DNA of 6,668 nucleotides from Bacteroidales bacterium (GTDB lineage: Bacteria; Bacteroidota; Bacteroidia; Bacteroidales; Muribaculaceae). Under the pieces are notes generated by a model, which searched no databases, had not been told where the DNA came from, and worked only from the letters and a program-made list of their open reading frames with translations. The translations under genes were made by a program, and so were the position numbers. Positions within the stretch are counted from its first letter, which is position 1. Each line of letters begins with the position of its first letter. The stretch lies in NCBI GenBank assembly GCA_030526455.1, contig JAUNCU010000160.1, positions 1 to 6,668 on the forward strand, given 5' to 3'. This document shows positions 6,618 to 6,668 of the stretch, piece by piece.

Positions 6618-6668
6618 GAGGCTGTCCGAAAACTCGGGCTATTACCATAACCGACCCTCTCCGAGGCT
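6618..6668. mobile_element. Possible terminus of an IS1182-like element, continuing past the window
   Basis: GAGGCTGTCCGAAAACTC (6618-6635) resembles the terminal repeats GAGGCTGTC..AAAA that I associate with IS1182-type elements. No transposase is visible because the window ends 33 bases later. GAGGCT recurs at 6663-6668. The segment also folds: GTCCGA (6624-6629) pairs with TCGGGC (6634-6639), and GGGGAG (6615-6620) can pair with CTCTCC (6657-6662). A structured RNA is therefore the main alternative. Confidence 0.3.

Noticed and set aside
6566..6668. Plus-strand frame open to the window end, starting ATGCAGGAACC
   Set aside because: Only 34 codons are visible, the start sits inside the hairpin, and there is no ribosome binding site; an open frame of this length is not unusual by chance.
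6550..6668. Minus-strand frame entering from the right edge and ending at 6550
   Set aside because: It runs through the possible insertion-sequence end and the hairpin, with no recognisable protein motif in the visible part.

Overview
The window looks like chromosomal DNA from a Bacteroidales bacterium (Prevotella, Bacteroides or Muribaculaceae type; the genus cannot be fixed from sequence alone). The evidence is a BspA-type leucine-rich-repeat surface protein with modules typical of this order, an Ig-like lipoprotein of a family common in Bacteroidetes, promoter motifs of the Bacteroidetes form TAnnTTTG, and little use of strong Shine-Dalgarno sites.

Layout: two large genes occupy 129-6055, both on the minus strand and therefore read right to left. 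The upstream gene (3986-6055) encodes a 689-residue predicted lipoprotein with an N-terminal Big_5-type Ig-like domain, two beta-rich modules and a charged coiled coil. The downstream gene (129-3842) encodes a 1237-residue secreted protein built from five consecutive modules, each made of a header, a block of LRR_5 repeats and a cap, followed by a beta-rich C-terminal domain and a short tail motif. Each gene has its own TAnnTTTG promoter and its own intrinsic terminator (42-82 and 3918-3967), so they look like separate transcription units rather than an operon. In the 143-base gap between them, the terminator of the first gene runs directly into the promoter of the second.

The right part (about 6102-6668) contains no convincing gene. 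Its left half is a C-rich stretch with imperfect direct repeats. Its right half is AT-rich and holds the best consensus promoter of the window, on the plus strand and firing out of the window (TTTG, 19 bases, TACATTTG). A perfect 16-base palindrome lies over the -7 element and predicted start site. A strong hairpin follows, and then a GC-rich end segment that resembles the terminus of an IS1182-like insertion sequence or the start of a structured RNA. What this promoter drives lies beyond the window.

No defence system, CRISPR array, tRNA or rRNA was seen. The parts most worth a second look are the plus-strand promoter with its palindrome and leader hairpin, and the five-module architecture of the LRR protein. 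No clearly new biological system can be claimed from this window alone.
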